Origin: Chionoecetes opilio | Taxonomy: Eukaryota; Arthropoda; Malacostraca; Decapoda; Majidae | Direction of reading: 5' to 3' | NCBI GenBank assembly: GCA_016584305.1 | Contig: JACEEZ010018880.1 | Span: forward strand, 1 to 64,000 | Length of the DNA: 64,000 nucleotides | In this document: one piece after another, positions 10,747 through 22,160 of the stretch | Position numbering within the stretch: position 1 is the stretch's first letter | How the letters are laid out: each line of letters begins with the position of its first letter | Notes under the pieces: generated by a model | The model's input: only the letters and a program-made list of their open reading frames with translations | Database searches by the model: none | What the model was told of the DNA's origin: nothing | Made by a program: the position numbers and the translations under genes

Positions 10747-11280
10747 TCAAGGCCCGTCCCACTAGGCATTACGATACATTATAATGCTGGAACTCTATTT
10801 TGGTTTTGAGTGCTGGTGTTGAGTGATGCTGGGGACAAATCTAGCGCGGGGCATTTCTGCAACGTAATGCCGTAGTCAGTAGTCACGTAATCATAGCCGT
10901 CAGCTGTCGTGCCTACCCTCTCTGTTTTACTATCAAAGGCTTTTTACTATTATTTTACAAGGATTTCTCTTACTATTTAAGGATCATAATTATTATTACA
11001 AGGATCTTCCTTTGTATGAGAGGCTTATATTATCATTAATTCAACAAGCAGTCCTCAACACAGTTCCCGCACCACCTCACACCACCACCCCCACCACACA
11101 GCCACCACCACCCCCCACAGCCACCACCCCCACACCACAAGCCACCACAAACTCTCTCTGGTACAAGTCAGCCAATTGTTTTTGATTCAGTAAACTCCCG
11201 CATCATGTTCTGTGGGAAGTAATGCCGCCCAAAGGGGGTAGTGTTATAATGCCCATCATAATGCCTGGTGTGGACCTAGC
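10747..11280. mobile_element. MITE-like element with imperfect inverted ends
   Basis: The left end contains CCACTAGGCATTACGATACA and the right end CATCATAATGCCTGGTGTGG, imperfect inverted repeats about 530 bp apart. The interior includes a CCA-rich stretch (11085-11150). No ORF and no clear target duplication. Confidence 0.5.
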
Positions 11281-11284
11281 TTTA

Positions 11285-11642
11285 GGGGGCGAGGGAGGAG
11301 GGTAAGGATGTAATTATGTTAACTGGCATTTGACCTTGACGACTTGGGTGTGTGTGTGTGTCTGTGATGAGTCCACCAAAACAATCACCACACCACAGTC
11401 CTGCCTGGCTGTGGGGAGTGTGGTGGTGGCGGGAACTGTGGTGGTGAGGACTGGGTCTTGAGTTTTTCTGTCCATCCTCACAGATGGAAACACTGAAAAT
11501 AAATAGACTTGTTAAAATTAAGTAAATACGTAGACAGTATGAGAGAGAGAGAGAGAGAGAGAAAACAAAAGTGTGTGAGGGAGTAAGAGACAGAATGAGA
11601 GGAGGACGAAAAGGAGAGAGAGAGGGGAGACAGAGGTGGAGG

Positions 11643-11683
<41 letters not shown>

Positions 11684-12440
11684 GTGGAGGAAAAGAGAGA
11701 GAGAGAGAGCAGAGGTGGAGGAAAAGAGAGAAGAGAGAGAGAGAGCAGGTGGAGGAAAAGAGAGAGAGAGAGGGATATGTTTTTATACAGTATATATATA
11801 TTTTTTTTATTTACTCATTGATAACTAATTTACTATTATTTTTGTAGGTATCAATTTTTGTACTGATAATTTATTTACGATTTTATGATGGTTACTTTTT
11901 ATGATAGAATATAAATGATGTAGAATGATATGAATAAAAATTATATCCTGATAAACTTTCACCTATGTTTTCTTTCCAAATTTTACTCAATAACCAAAAA
12001 TGTAATGGCACGAAACTACTTTCTTCTGACAGACTGGGTTGAATCAGCGGTTTACTGGTAAGGTGGTGGCTGTGGTGGTGGTGGTGGTGGTGTGTGTAGG
12101 TAGTGGTTTTGGTGGTGGGTGGTGTGGTGGTGGGGGTGTGGTGTGTGTGGTGGTGGTGGTGGGGGTGTGGTGACTGGTGAGGACTGCATGTTGGATTGAT
12201 GATAAGGGTAAGAATCTAATTATTTAACTGGCATTTGAACTTGACTGACCTCTGTGTGTGTGTGTGTGGTGTGTGGATGAGTCTACCCCCACAATCACCA
12301 CCATCGGTCCTGCCCGGCTGTGGTTTGGGGTGTGGTAGTGGGGGGGAGCTGTGTGTGGTGAGGACTGGCTGTTGATCTTCTGTCCATTCCTCACATGATG
12401 TCAACACGAAAAGATCAAAAGACTTGTTAACTTAAAACCG
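11285..12440. repeat. Local direct duplication, about 240 bp at 910-bp spacing
   Basis: 11300-11530 and 12205-12440 are the same sequence: shared TTAACTGGCATTTGA, a GT run, GTCCTGCC(T/C)GGCTGTG, TTCTGTCCAT and AGACTTGTTAA. Between them lie (GA)n and (GGT)n tracts. No coding content. Confidence 0.75.
11539..11776. repeat. (GA)n tract with 35-38 bp super-unit
   Basis: GA dinucleotide runs interrupted by CAGAGGTGGAGGAAAAGAG about four times, giving a higher-order unit within the microsatellite. Open frames here are simple-sequence artefacts. Confidence 0.9.
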
Positions 12441-12560
12441 GGCAAAACATAGGAAGTAATAGGGATACATGGGAAAACATAGGGATACATAGGAATGCAT
12501 AGGAAGAGGAGGAACATGGGGATACATAGGAAGAAGAGGAATACATGGGGAAGGGGAACC
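12440..12560. repeat. Short tandem repeat built on GGGATACATAGGAA
   Basis: Variants of the 14-18 base motif recur about six times. Nothing else is seen until the next array. Confidence 0.65.
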
Positions 12561-12759
12561 AGTTTTACTACCCCTAATGTCCAAATAGAATAAATATTTA
12601 AGAAATAAAGGTACTAGATGCAAATAAAAAAATAAAAGAAACCAGCTTTTTCTATGACCTAAACTGAACTGACAAGAAAAGATTAAATTTAAAGAATAAA
12701 AACTATTTCTACACCACACACACACACACACACAATGAATGATGAACAAAAACACAAAA

Positions 12760-13045
12760 CACTATCTTTAAATCACACACACTCTCTGTCTATTTTTTAA
12801 ATCACCACACACTCTGTCTATCTTTAAATCACAACACACACACACACTCTGTCTATCTTTAAAAACACACACACACTGTCTCTCTTTAAAACACATACCC
12901 CACTCTGTCTATCTTTAAATCCACACACACACTGTCTATCTTTAAAACACACACACTGTCTATCTTTAAAACACACACACTGTCTATCTTTAAAACACAC
13001 ACACACACAAACACCTCGTCTATCTTTAAAACACACACACACTCT
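12760..13045. repeat. Minisatellite with CA run, 25-32 bp unit, about 9 copies
   Basis: Units read CTGTCTATCTTTAAA followed by a variable (CA)n stretch. The array ends in a short CT run just before the hAT-like MITE. Confidence 0.9.
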
Positions 13046-13057
13046 CTCTCTCTAGTC

Positions 13058-13400
13058 CAGGTGGGGAACCATGTTACTAACAAAGGGCCATTTGGACATT
13101 CATGGGCACATTCGCGGGCCATACAAAACTATCAACTTAAAAATCAGCCTGCTTGTTTTGGCCGACGAGAACCCTACGTGAATTATACGTGTCCTGTCCC
13201 GTCATCTGTGTCCTCTCCCTCCCGTAATGGACGTGCTTGGCCCCTTAACATTGACGTTATAAGTATTATGCATGCACTTAATAAAAATTTATGTTGGTAT
13301 GACAAAAAAACTTCAAGATTATTGAATTTAGAGTCTGGTCTGTGGTGGCCTTGGCAGGGCCTCAGCCAAGGGTTTTGTGGGCCAGACGTTCCCACCCCTG
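13058..13400. mobile_element. hAT-like MITE, 343 bp
   Basis: The left end CAGGTGGGGAACCATG and the right end CCAGACGTTCCCACCCCTG are inverted repeats of the CAGGGGTGGGAAC type common at hAT (Charlie-like) termini. No transposase ORF. An exact 8-bp target duplication is not visible, so the class rests on the termini. Confidence 0.65.
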
Positions 13401-13534
13401 CCTTAAATACACCACTATTACTATTACTACTACTAACTACTACCACCACCCCTGCTTTTAAAGGGAACCGCTATCTAATGAAAACCATTTTTTTTTCTTT
13501 AAACGCCAATACATACAACATCAATTTCATGGTC

Positions 13535-14234
13535 GAAGGGCCCCAAACCTTGTATTATGGCTATAAATTTAATCTTATCAAAAATATCCCCGATGGCGAC
13601 CTTAGTAAAAGGTACACTAAGGTCGCACTAGTGTTTGTTTTCCTCCCGCCCAAAGGGGACAATTGCTGGGCTTTCGTGGCCGAAAAAAACCGAGGTGAAA
13701 TTTGACACCGTAGAGGAAAAGAAGGCCATTGAGGAGGAAGGCAAAAATCAGGGAAATACCATTCCAGGGGATCAAACTGTGTACAATGTAAGCTGCTTGT
13801 GTGAGGCATGAAGGGAAGATGTCAATGGTGTAAACTATGTGCACATTGTTTACTTGTGTTACTGGAGAGCGGCTAGTCTGTTTGAAGCCAATGAAAAATA
13901 GAGGAAAGGTGGAAACATAAACAAAAGCAAGACAATAGTGTGCAGGCTACATGGACCCTGGAGTTGACTGCAGTGCAAGTGTGGTTTGAAGTACGTAAAC
14001 TTGGATGTAAGTCTTGTAAACTTTTATGTAGAGTTTAAGGTTGTGTGGTCACAACAAAGTGGTGGTGGGTGGAGGTAGACTAAGGTGTGTGTTACCTATG
14101 GAAGCATAATGATGCATGTGCCAACTTGTGCGTCATGTTCAAAAGTAAGTGTTCGTGTAAACTTGTATTATTATGCTGTATTGGAAAATGAGTGGTAATA
14201 TACAGGTCATCTTTAGTATGGAGTGTAGTGTAAA
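13535..14234. repeat. 700-bp duplicated block (partner 51325-52034)
   Basis: Nearly identical to 51325-52034 over the right 520 bp and more diverged on the left. Both copies carry a hairpin of GCGACCTTAGT and its complement (here 13596-13626). The open frame across the left part is not conserved between copies, so I do not call a gene. It ends sharply at about 14234. Confidence 0.85.
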
Positions 14235-14479
14235 CTGGGGAACCTTTATAAGAGAGTAGTGATCACGCCATTTATGGGCGCCATCTTGCTGCCAGGGCCT
14301 CTCCGTTCACTCTAGACCCGGGGAAGTTCTCAAGGCATCATGACCCCGCAGTATATCATGTTAGACATGTATAAATGATGTACTGTTATCTTCGGAAATG
14401 TTTGTTCAATAAGATTATCACGTAAAACACAGTAAAACACATTAATGCTAAAATTCTCCTTAAAATGTCCTACTCATTG

Positions 14480-15765
14480 CTATAATAGTGTCTGCATAAA
14501 GTATTGGCCGGGCAAACGCTAAAAAAAGTTATTTGGGTGATTCCCTCCACAGCTGGCGTTTGATCGTACGTCTGGCACGTCAGTGTGTGGGGGATGACAT
14601 GGCGGCATAAATGTCACGCCAGTGCTCTCCGAGGGCCATATGCAAGACATTTTCTCGACCCGTTGTCACCGCGTAGGCGACAAGCAAGAATCTATTTGGA
14701 AAACACTCCACTGGGTTGCGTTGACCAGGCATCACGCGCTGCCCTTATTCCATCATATTTCTTCCCAGACATTTACAGGCGAGTTTGCAAACATAACGAG
14801 GAGTAAACATAAACATAATTGTGATTGCACACGTGTCATAATTAAGGTAAAATTAGTCCAGAGGGCCTTGACATCGTTGTGTTAACTGGTAGTAAGCCGG
14901 GTGGCGGTGGAGGGGAGGTCAGCCATTGGTGGAGCAATCTGGCGGGCCGTTCAAATGTACTCACACGCATCATCGGGCCATTTTTTCTACATCAATGCAT
15001 CAGACAAGTGCGAACACTAACTAAAGCATTTATTTAATGGCAGAAATGATAAATTAGACTGGTAAAAGAATTGGATATGTGTAAAACAGTCAAATTACTG
15101 ATGCCGTCTGGGACTCGCTTGTGTTGGGTACTGCACAGATCTCCACTGGCCCGGGCAGTTGCAAACAATCTTGGACATCTCACCCGTCAAGTTACGACGG
15201 TCGGAAAATGTCACCAGAGGGACTTGACGAGATCCTGCATATATGCCCTGAGCTTCCACAGAGAGAGGAATGTTACACCTTTGTTCTCGTGGTGAATTAT
15301 ATACTTTCGCCCATTAATATTTTTAGGCGCAGTATTTTACAACCCCAAGCAATAGGATGGGCTCCTACCAACAATATCCATAGCAGGAAAAAGCACGAAT
15401 TTTAGCCTGGAAAGCTGAAAATGTCTCCACTCAAGAAATTGCAATGAGGAAGGGCGAGGAGAGAGGAGTATCAGGCGTCTCGTGGTGGCACCGCCGGGAC
15501 CCCCAACACCTACACTGTTCGCATTACAAAAAAGTGTTTGGAAGGCCAAAAGAAGACTTGCAAGGACCACAGATTAAGAATCCTGAAGCGAGAAGTATGA
15601 AGGACCCGCGGATCACTGCCATGAACTCATAATAAAACATTCATTATTGCTGGTGAGAGGTTGCTGAACGAACGATGCAACAACAAGATGCAGAAGACCT
15701 CAAACACAGGAGGTGAAATAGGGGCAGCCAATACTTTTTGCTCCCCTGGACACTCTATATTAGGA
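14480..15765 (+). pseudogene. Tc1/mariner element remnant with broken transposase
   Basis: The left end (AAAGTATTGGCCGGGCAA, 14499-14516) and right end (GCAGCCAATACTTTTTGCTC, about 15724-15743) are inverted-repeat-like, giving about 1.3 kb, a normal Tc1 size. At 15400-15720 several frames together show a Tc1-type N-terminal helix-turn-helix region: ILAWKAENVSTQEIAMR, later LFALQKSVWKAK, DPRITAM and a degraded HSLLL...ERT segment. Frameshifts and stops separate these pieces. No DDE catalytic region is recognisable. The middle (14580-15390) has open frames of about 90 codons or fewer with no recognised domain. Confidence 0.6.
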
Positions 15766-15799
15766 GGTGCGATCAAAAAATAGTTCCTGAACTCCACCT

Positions 15800-16271
15800 A
15801 TAAAAGGCAGAGAATGTGTCTGATTCAGATGCCTTGTTATATGGTTCCCTTCTGTTGTTTGATGGGGTGGTAAGTAGGGTGGTATAAAAAGATGGGCATT
15901 TCAGAGTGTGGCACATCCTAGATCCTGGCTCATGTCTATTTATGCTTTATTTGGCCTTTCCTTATTTTGTTCATTTCTTTTTGTTAAAACATTTACACAA
16001 GATTCTGCTGAAACTCTTATAAGTATATAAGGGTTCAATAAATTTCTGTGATTCTCCCATTGTGTCCATGTATAATTGTACATAATAAGAAGAATGACAA
16101 TCTAGACCCATTTACAGCACTGCCACCAGACCAGTGCTGGGGCATTACCAGGCCAGGGAGGTGGGCAGGAGGCAAACACTGTCCACCACCAATCACTCCC
16201 ACACAGGACACGCCACCACCCACAATGCTCTGGCACACACTGGACCACACTTGGTCCACACCACATCACAC
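15800..16271 (-). repeat. 3' flank of zinc-finger pseudogene (old copy of duplicated module)
   Basis: Resembles 52400-52830 and 60280-60710 (shared TTTCAGAGTGTGGCACATCCTA, AAGGGTTCAATAAAT, CACCAGACCAGTGCTG). It therefore belongs to the same duplicated module as the intact genes, at greater divergence. Confidence 0.8.
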
Positions 16272-17456
16272 ACTCAAAAGTGGATCCGATGTGTCTTATA
16301 AATATCCACCCCTAGTCTTGAAATGCCTTCCCACAGACATCACATTTGTGAATTTCCTCAGGCAAGAGTGTCTGAAGATATGTCGATGAGTTCACTATTC
16401 GAAAGGAATCTGTTCCCACATTCTTCACATTCATAATCCCTTTCACCAGTGGTGTCAGGGTGTGTATGGGAGGGTATAGACTTATCAGGAATTCTTTGTC
16501 CCACACTCTTCACATTCATTAATTCTTTCACCCAGTGTGTGTCAGGGTGTGTGTGGTGAGGTTAGACTTATCAGTGAATCTTTTCCCCACTCTGCACATT
16601 GCATAATTCTTTCACCAGGCTGTGTCAGGGTTGTGTCTGTGAGGTGGAGACGTTAGAGTGAATCTTTTCCCACACTCTTCACATTCATAATTCATTCACC
16701 AGTGTGTGCCAGGGCTTTGTGTTTGTTGAGGTTAGTCGTATGATGTGAATCTTTGCCACATCTTCACCTTCATAATTTCGTTCACCAGTGTATGTCAGGG
16801 TGTGTTTGTTGAAGGTTAGACTTATCAGTGGAATCTTTTCCCACACTCCTTTCCATTCATAATTCTCTCCCCAGTGTGGTTCAGGGTGTGTGTGGTGAGG
16901 TTGACCTTTTCAGTATAAATTTTTTCCCACACTCTTCCCATTCATAATTTCCTTTCACCAGTGTCTGTGTCAGGGTGTGTCTGGTGAGGTGAGGACTTTC
17001 GAGGAATCTTTCCCACACTCTTCACATCGTAATTCTTTCACCAGTGGGTGTTAGGGTGTGTCTGGTGAGTTGAGGACTTTCGGGGAATCTTTTCCCACAC
17101 TCTTGGCATATGGGCCCTATCACCAGTGCCTTCAGGAAGATCAACACACCCCAGCCTGCCACACCAGAGGCACACTCCTCCGTGTGCTGTGGCCACTCTG
17201 CTGCTGCCTGTTTCTTGCAGCCATCTCTGCAACACGACTTATGAACAGGCCCGATGCTCTTGTAGAGGCCCTCAGGGAAGCTGGGCTAGCAGCAGGTTTC
17301 CCAAGAGATACACTCACCATGTCCTGAGGACGAAGGATCAGGAGTGGGCAAGCACCGAGGTGTCTCTCAGAAAGAACTGTGCAGTTATCCCTGTGTAGCA
17401 CCAAGCACCGCACACAACAGTCACCTGAAACACGTGATGGAGGTGTCACCCAACAG
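16272..17456 (-). pseudogene. Degenerate C2H2 zinc-finger gene copy
   Basis: The minus strand reads a full-length decayed relative of the genes at 53.5 and 61.7 kb. The N-terminal region is still legible at 17141-17449 (RVSGDCCV, then RVAEMAARN, then SGHST). About ten finger remnants follow, and the typical last finger is at the 16290-16390 end. Almost every finger carries an indel: repeated TTTTCCCACACTCTTCAC words keep shifting in length, so no frame runs more than two fingers. It probably arose by the same duplication process as the intact pair but earlier. No product expected. Confidence 0.85.
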
Positions 17457-17509
17457 GTAACTGGTAATTACAGACAGGTATGTGGGTAACAGCACCCTCT
17501 CCCTCCTCC

Positions 17510-17556
17510 CCTCCCCCCCCCCCCCCCCCCCCCTCCCCCCCCCCCCCCCCCCCCCT
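17510..17556. repeat. Poly-C tract
   Basis: About 45 bases of C with two T interruptions. It lies just upstream (minus sense) of the zinc-finger pseudogene. Its true length is likely to be poorly sequenced. Confidence 0.9.
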
Positions 17557-17899
17557 AGGCAAAATCTGACCAGTAAAATGCTTTGTGTTTCCTGATATGT
17601 CATTTTTATGGGGTCATAATGATATCTGAAGCCGCAAGACTATCCTATCAACTGTTGACTTCCCTTTACCAATACACTACTGTTAAGGCGATCGTCCACG
17701 TGGAAACAGCATTGGTGGGGAGAAATAGGGGTGTATCAGCAGGCCACGTTACCCTCCATGCCTCACCGCCTCCTCCACGCACCCAACACTGGCTCAGCCT
17801 CACTACTAGATGACTCATTTGCAGTGCTTAAAACTGTGTAGCAAATCTGCAGTGGCGCAATTGACTATTCTGACAAATTGTGACATGGGTTTAGTCATA
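17557..17899. other. Nothing recognised
   Basis: No feature supported here. Confidence 0.4.
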
Positions 17900-18222
17900 T
17901 ATTATATATATATATAATATATATAATATATATATAATATAATATATATATATAATATATATATATAATAGATATATATATATATAACATATATATATGT
18001 ATACTTATAATCGTGTGCAGATATAGTGCCATCCACTGGTGTTCGCACCTGCACTCTGCATTGGTTCCATGTCGTACAATGTAAATATTTGAGTTGTACT
18101 TACTCGTCATAATCAGAAAACTAAATATACAATGGAAAGCTAATTAGATTCTGTTCTTTTTATAAACTCCATGTTTCCACAAGTTTTCTCCCACAAAAAT
18201 TATAAATGGCGATGAGTAAGGA
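17900..18222. repeat. (AT)n tract plus 220-bp dispersed repeat
   Basis: 17900-18000 is (AT)n. 18000-18222 matches 28136-28345 (CTTATAATCGTGT, GTTCGCACCTGCACTCTGCA, TATAAACTCCATGT). The right part (AATGGAAAGCTAATTA, then ATAAATGGCGATGAGT) is a diverged copy of the U module that builds the foldback arms at 39 kb. Confidence 0.8.
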
Positions 18223-19229
18223 CGTCACTCCGCTTTGAGGCGCAAAGAAAAAAGTAAAATGTGCGAAAACTTGAAAAAATCAGCCTCATGCTGGTGCATT
18301 ACCGTCACAAAGCTTTGCTGTCATTGGACTATTTTTCAATTTTTAATAAAATATTATAAGTACGTTGGTAGGTGCAAAGATGTTTGACATATGGACGTAA
18401 TAGCACGTTGGGCAGTCATGTATACTATTTTTTCCCTCTTTTTTTCTTGGTTTAGCTATATTTTTTTGTCTCTGGTAAAAAAAAAACTTTGAAAAAATAA
18501 TAAAACATAAAAACATAATCAAACTTTGACGCGTTTCTGGAGTTTGGTTTTTGCCTAAGTATTAATGTCATTTCCAACCTCGTACTATCTTGGCAATTCT
18601 TTCCGATTTGCATTAATTTTTTTATTTGAAAAGCGGACACACTCTTTGTTGTAATATCTGATTTTATATGAAGTTTATGTTATGACGTGGGAAGTATGAG
18701 GAGAAAAACATTTTGAAAATCCACAAACACTAAACAACGAACCTACACCAGAAAAAAATACGTCCAAGTTTGGCCTATGCAATAGTTTTCATTAAAAATA
18801 ACCAGGCAGAACTCATAATAGCTAGTGGACTAGTAGCGACATGTAATACTTGACTAAATCACGGACAAATTAACTGATTTTTTTTATTTATGCATTTATT
18901 GATATAATTAATGACTTTATCGTATACGTAATTACATTCATGTTGCACAACTTTCAGTAAATAAATGAGCATCCTAGCTCAATTAGGGGAAAAAGTTATC
19001 GTAAAAACAGAGTGACGGCATTAACCCGGGGACTGCGGGAGCAAAGATTTATTTAGTGCTTCCAGTGCGGGGGATTGTCGAGTGAAAACAGTGACCATTA
19101 CAATTGTATGAAAAATCACATCAACGTCAGGTAGTAAAATCCACATCCGGCAATATATTCTGTTTTTAACCCAAAATGATGGGGTTGTGGTGTTGTTGTG
19201 GTGGGAGTTGAAATTATCTGGCGCGAATG
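18223..19229. other. AT-rich stretch, nothing recognised
   Basis: About 1 kb of AT-rich sequence with short open frames and no recognised domain or repeat. Confidence 0.4.
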
Positions 19230-19310
19230 GCACCAAACCGCGGCCAGCCGAGACTGCTGAGGTGGGGTGAGAGGTGCCACTCCTTGAGATTTTTCCCAGA
19301 TTTTGAGGGC

Positions 19311-19406
19311 ATTATTCAAGTAGTTCTCCAGTAGTTATCTCAAAGTAGCTTTAGTACCGTTGTACTGTACATTGAGATAAACCTACTGAGAAATTACTTG
19401 AATAAT
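19311..19406. mobile_element. 96-bp hairpin, core of a small MITE
   Basis: ATTATTCAAGTAGTTCTCC... (left) and ...GAAATTACTTGAATAAT (right) form arms of about 33 bases. Weaker inverted similarity extends outward to about 19285 and 19440 (GAGATTTTTCCCAG against ATATCCCAAAC). Probably a miniature foldback element. Confidence 0.6.
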
Positions 19407-19611
19407 CCCTCCAAAGTCCAGACAAAAAATATCCCAAACGCCGGACCTAAATCCCAAGATCCTTGGGAAAAAAACCCATGGAGTGGTTTCCAGCCTAGAG
19501 CGTAGTTAGCGATGGTGGTTGTGTGGTGTCGAGGTGCACATCCCAAGGCGTTTATGTGACAGTTTGTAGACTTCTACGAAATGTTGGCGCGGGTGGTTTT
19601 TGATGCTTTTT

Positions 19612-20392
19612 AGAATTGCGCTTCCAGAAGGCATGCACAGTCGGCAACCTCAGCAGAGCCTCCGGAAGGGCATGTCCCAGTCGCCAGGCAGAGCCTCCGG
19701 GCGGAAAAAGAATAGGACGCAGTCGTCAGCAGAGCCTTCCGGAAGGCACGTCAGTCGCTCAGCAAGCCTTTCCGAGGCATGTCAGTAGTAGCTCAGCAGA
19801 GCCTTCGGAAGGCATGCACAGTCGCTCAGCAGAGCCTTCCGGGAAGGCATGTCCCAGTAGCTCGCAGAGCCTTCCGGAAGCATGTCACAGTTCGCTCAGC
19901 AGAGCCTTCCAGAAGGCATGTCAGTGCTCAACAGAGCCTTCCGGAAGGCATGTCAGTCGCCTCAGCAGAGCCTTCCGGAATGCATGTCAGTCGCTCAGCA
20001 GAGCCCTTCGGGAAGGCAATGCCGCAGTCGTTCAGCAGAGCCTTCGGAATGCATGCCAGTCGCTCAGGCAGAGCCTCGAAGGATTGCCGCAGTTCGCTCA
20101 GCAGGAGCCCTTCTGCGAAGCATGTCACAGTCGCTCAGCAGAGCCCTTTCGGAAGGCACGTGCCGCAGTCGCTCAGCAGGAGCCGTCCGGAAAGGCTTGC
20201 CGCAGTCGATCTCAGCAGAGCCTTCCGTGAGGTATGTCACAGTCGCTCAGCAGAGACCTCCAGAAGGCATGGTCAGTCGCTCCAGCCAGAGCCTTCCGGA
20301 AGGCATGCCGAGTCGCCAGCAGAAGCCTTACGGGAGGCATGTCACAGTCGCTCAGCAGAGCCTTCGGAAGGCACTTCACAGTCGCCTCAGCA
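19612..20392. repeat. GC-rich minisatellite, 33-36 bp unit, about 21 copies
   Basis: Units read CAGTCGCTCAGCAGAGCC then TTCCGGAAGGCATGT. Each good unit contains the 12-bp palindrome CCTTCCGGAAGG. One unit continues after the inserted element, at 21021-21050. Long Ser/Arg-rich frames across it arise from the repeat and do not share a start or frame. Confidence 0.92.
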
Positions 20393-21020
20393 GAAAGGTT
20401 GGGCGCGATAAAGAAAAAATTTTTCACGATAAAACCGATAAATCGATACGATAATCTTGTCGCGGATAACCGATACAATCAATAACTGGTGCAGAAATGT
20501 ATCGCACGATAGGCGATACCCGATAGATCGATAAATTCAAAATTCCGACATAGCGATAAAACGATATTGATATTTAAATAAAAAATCGTGTTAAAATTGC
20601 TATCAGAAAAACTGTTTTAGAAAACCCTTCATTTACCCCTTTTGCACACTACTATCTTCTAAATTCAATTTTTATCCGTCTCTTCACTAATGAAAAGTAC
20701 TGTTTTTAAATAAAAATAACTACTTTGAAAGTTTAAAACTAATAAAAAATGTCTTTTGCACAGCCACAGTCTAGACCAGGTTCTGCAGCCATGTTCCCCT
20801 TCATTAAACATGAGCATGTTGAAGTTCCTGCCTCCAAGGCAGGCGGCTCACCCCTGTGATAAAAAAGAGAACCAAAAATATAAAACTATCGATTTCGCTT
20901 GTTTGGAACCAAAAGTATCGGCGATACCGATGAATCGATAACGCGGGTAAAAAAATTATCTGATAACGATAACCCGATATGTTATCGCGATAAATTATTC
21001 ACGATAAACGCCCACCTATG
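20393..21020. mobile_element. hAT-like element, 628 bp, with 8-bp target duplication
   Basis: Flanked on both sides by CCTCAGCA (20385-20392 and 21021-21028), which belongs to the minisatellite unit it interrupts. The ends AGGTTGGGCGCGATAAA and TTTATCG...CGCCCACCT are imperfect inverted repeats. The interior is full of CGATA/TATCG words, giving extra self-complementarity. No transposase is encoded, so it is non-autonomous. The 8-bp duplication is the usual hAT length. Confidence 0.8.
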
Positions 21021-22009
21021 CCTCAGCACAGCCTTCCGGAAGGCTTGCGCGCCCCAAAGGTTAAGTGAATTTGAATCATGCATAATTATTCATATAATCT
21101 TCATAATTATCTCATAATATTCATAAGTCTCATAAGGTATATTTATTTAACGTGTTTTTCGGTGCTTTATGTGATAATCATAAAGAAAACATATACTGAT
21201 GATACAGTACATTCATTTATATACTGATGAACCTATTAGGTAGGGGGTTAAATTACTCTGGCAAGTAAACCTTTTCCCTGGGTTTTGTACCTGCTGTTCA
21301 TACCACGCAAGCCTCCCGCCCCAGTGAAAACCGGCTGTAATATCCCGGGGCCTCGGGCTTGCCCACACCAATTCCCCCGCTAGTTCATAACCCTAACCAT
21401 TGATACGTACCTAACCTCACTGGGGGAGGGGGATTTCGCCCCCCCCAGACCCATGTGTGTTATTTTTTTTTCAGACGGCTAGGTTGTAGGGTGGTAGAAA
21501 TACTCCAGTTCTACGGTAGGTTAATAATTAACAATCATGTAGGTATAACCATGCTCAACTTGTAGATCTGACAATGTGCAGTACAGTAAAACCTCTATAT
21601 TCGGAATACTAATTGGCCCAAGGAGAGGTCCGAGTAATGCCAAGGATCCCAATTAATCGGGGGGTATTACATCTCCTCCATATTTATATATAAAAAAAAT
21701 CTATAACAAATCTAGTGAATATAGAAAATTTCTAAGTCATGGCAAATATCAATGAACATAAGATGAACATGTAAATAAATAACTACGGTAAAATACAAAA
21801 TACAGTACTGTACAGGTGTAGTGTACAGCACTGTCAGCCTACGTCTGGCAGCGGCAGCGGCTAGCAGTATCAAACCATTTTGAATGCGGGCGTTTTCGGT
21901 TGGGGAACCAAATTATGCATCGGAAACAGTAATTTAAGAAGTTGGTAGGGAGGATCAAATCCCTAGATTTAGGGTAATTTCCGTATACTAGAGAAATTTG
22001 CTAACCAAA

Positions 22010-22160
22010 AATTTAATCTAACCTAGTGGGGGTCTTGACCCACCGATAACCTAACCATATCTAACCTAAGCTAACCTAACCAAATCTAAACCTACCCTAA
22101 CCTAACCAAATATAACCCAACCGCTAACCTAACCAATCTAATCCTAAACCTCCTAGCGGG
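22010..22160 (+). repeat. CCTAACC-rich core of copy A
   Basis: CTAACC and CCTAACCAAATCTAACC words recur about a dozen times. This is the complement of TTAGG, the arthropod telomere motif, and equals the segment that has expanded in copy D. Confidence 0.85.

Noticed and set aside
13061..13705. 214-codon open frame
   Set aside because: Starts with GTG, crosses a hAT-like MITE and a microsatellite-like stretch, and is not conserved in the duplicate at 51.3 kb.
13697..13790. Possible exon (VKFDTVEEKKAIEEEG followed by GTAAGC)
   Set aside because: The duplicate at 51508-51592 has a one-base insertion in the same stretch and reads differently, so coding conservation is absent.
14585..15405. Open frames of 60-94 codons inside the Tc1 remnant
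   Set aside because: No recognisable domain and frames interrupted; kept only as part of the element.
19616..20454. Three long overlapping Ser/Arg-rich frames
   Set aside because: Product of a 33-36 bp GC-rich minisatellite; frames shift with every indel.
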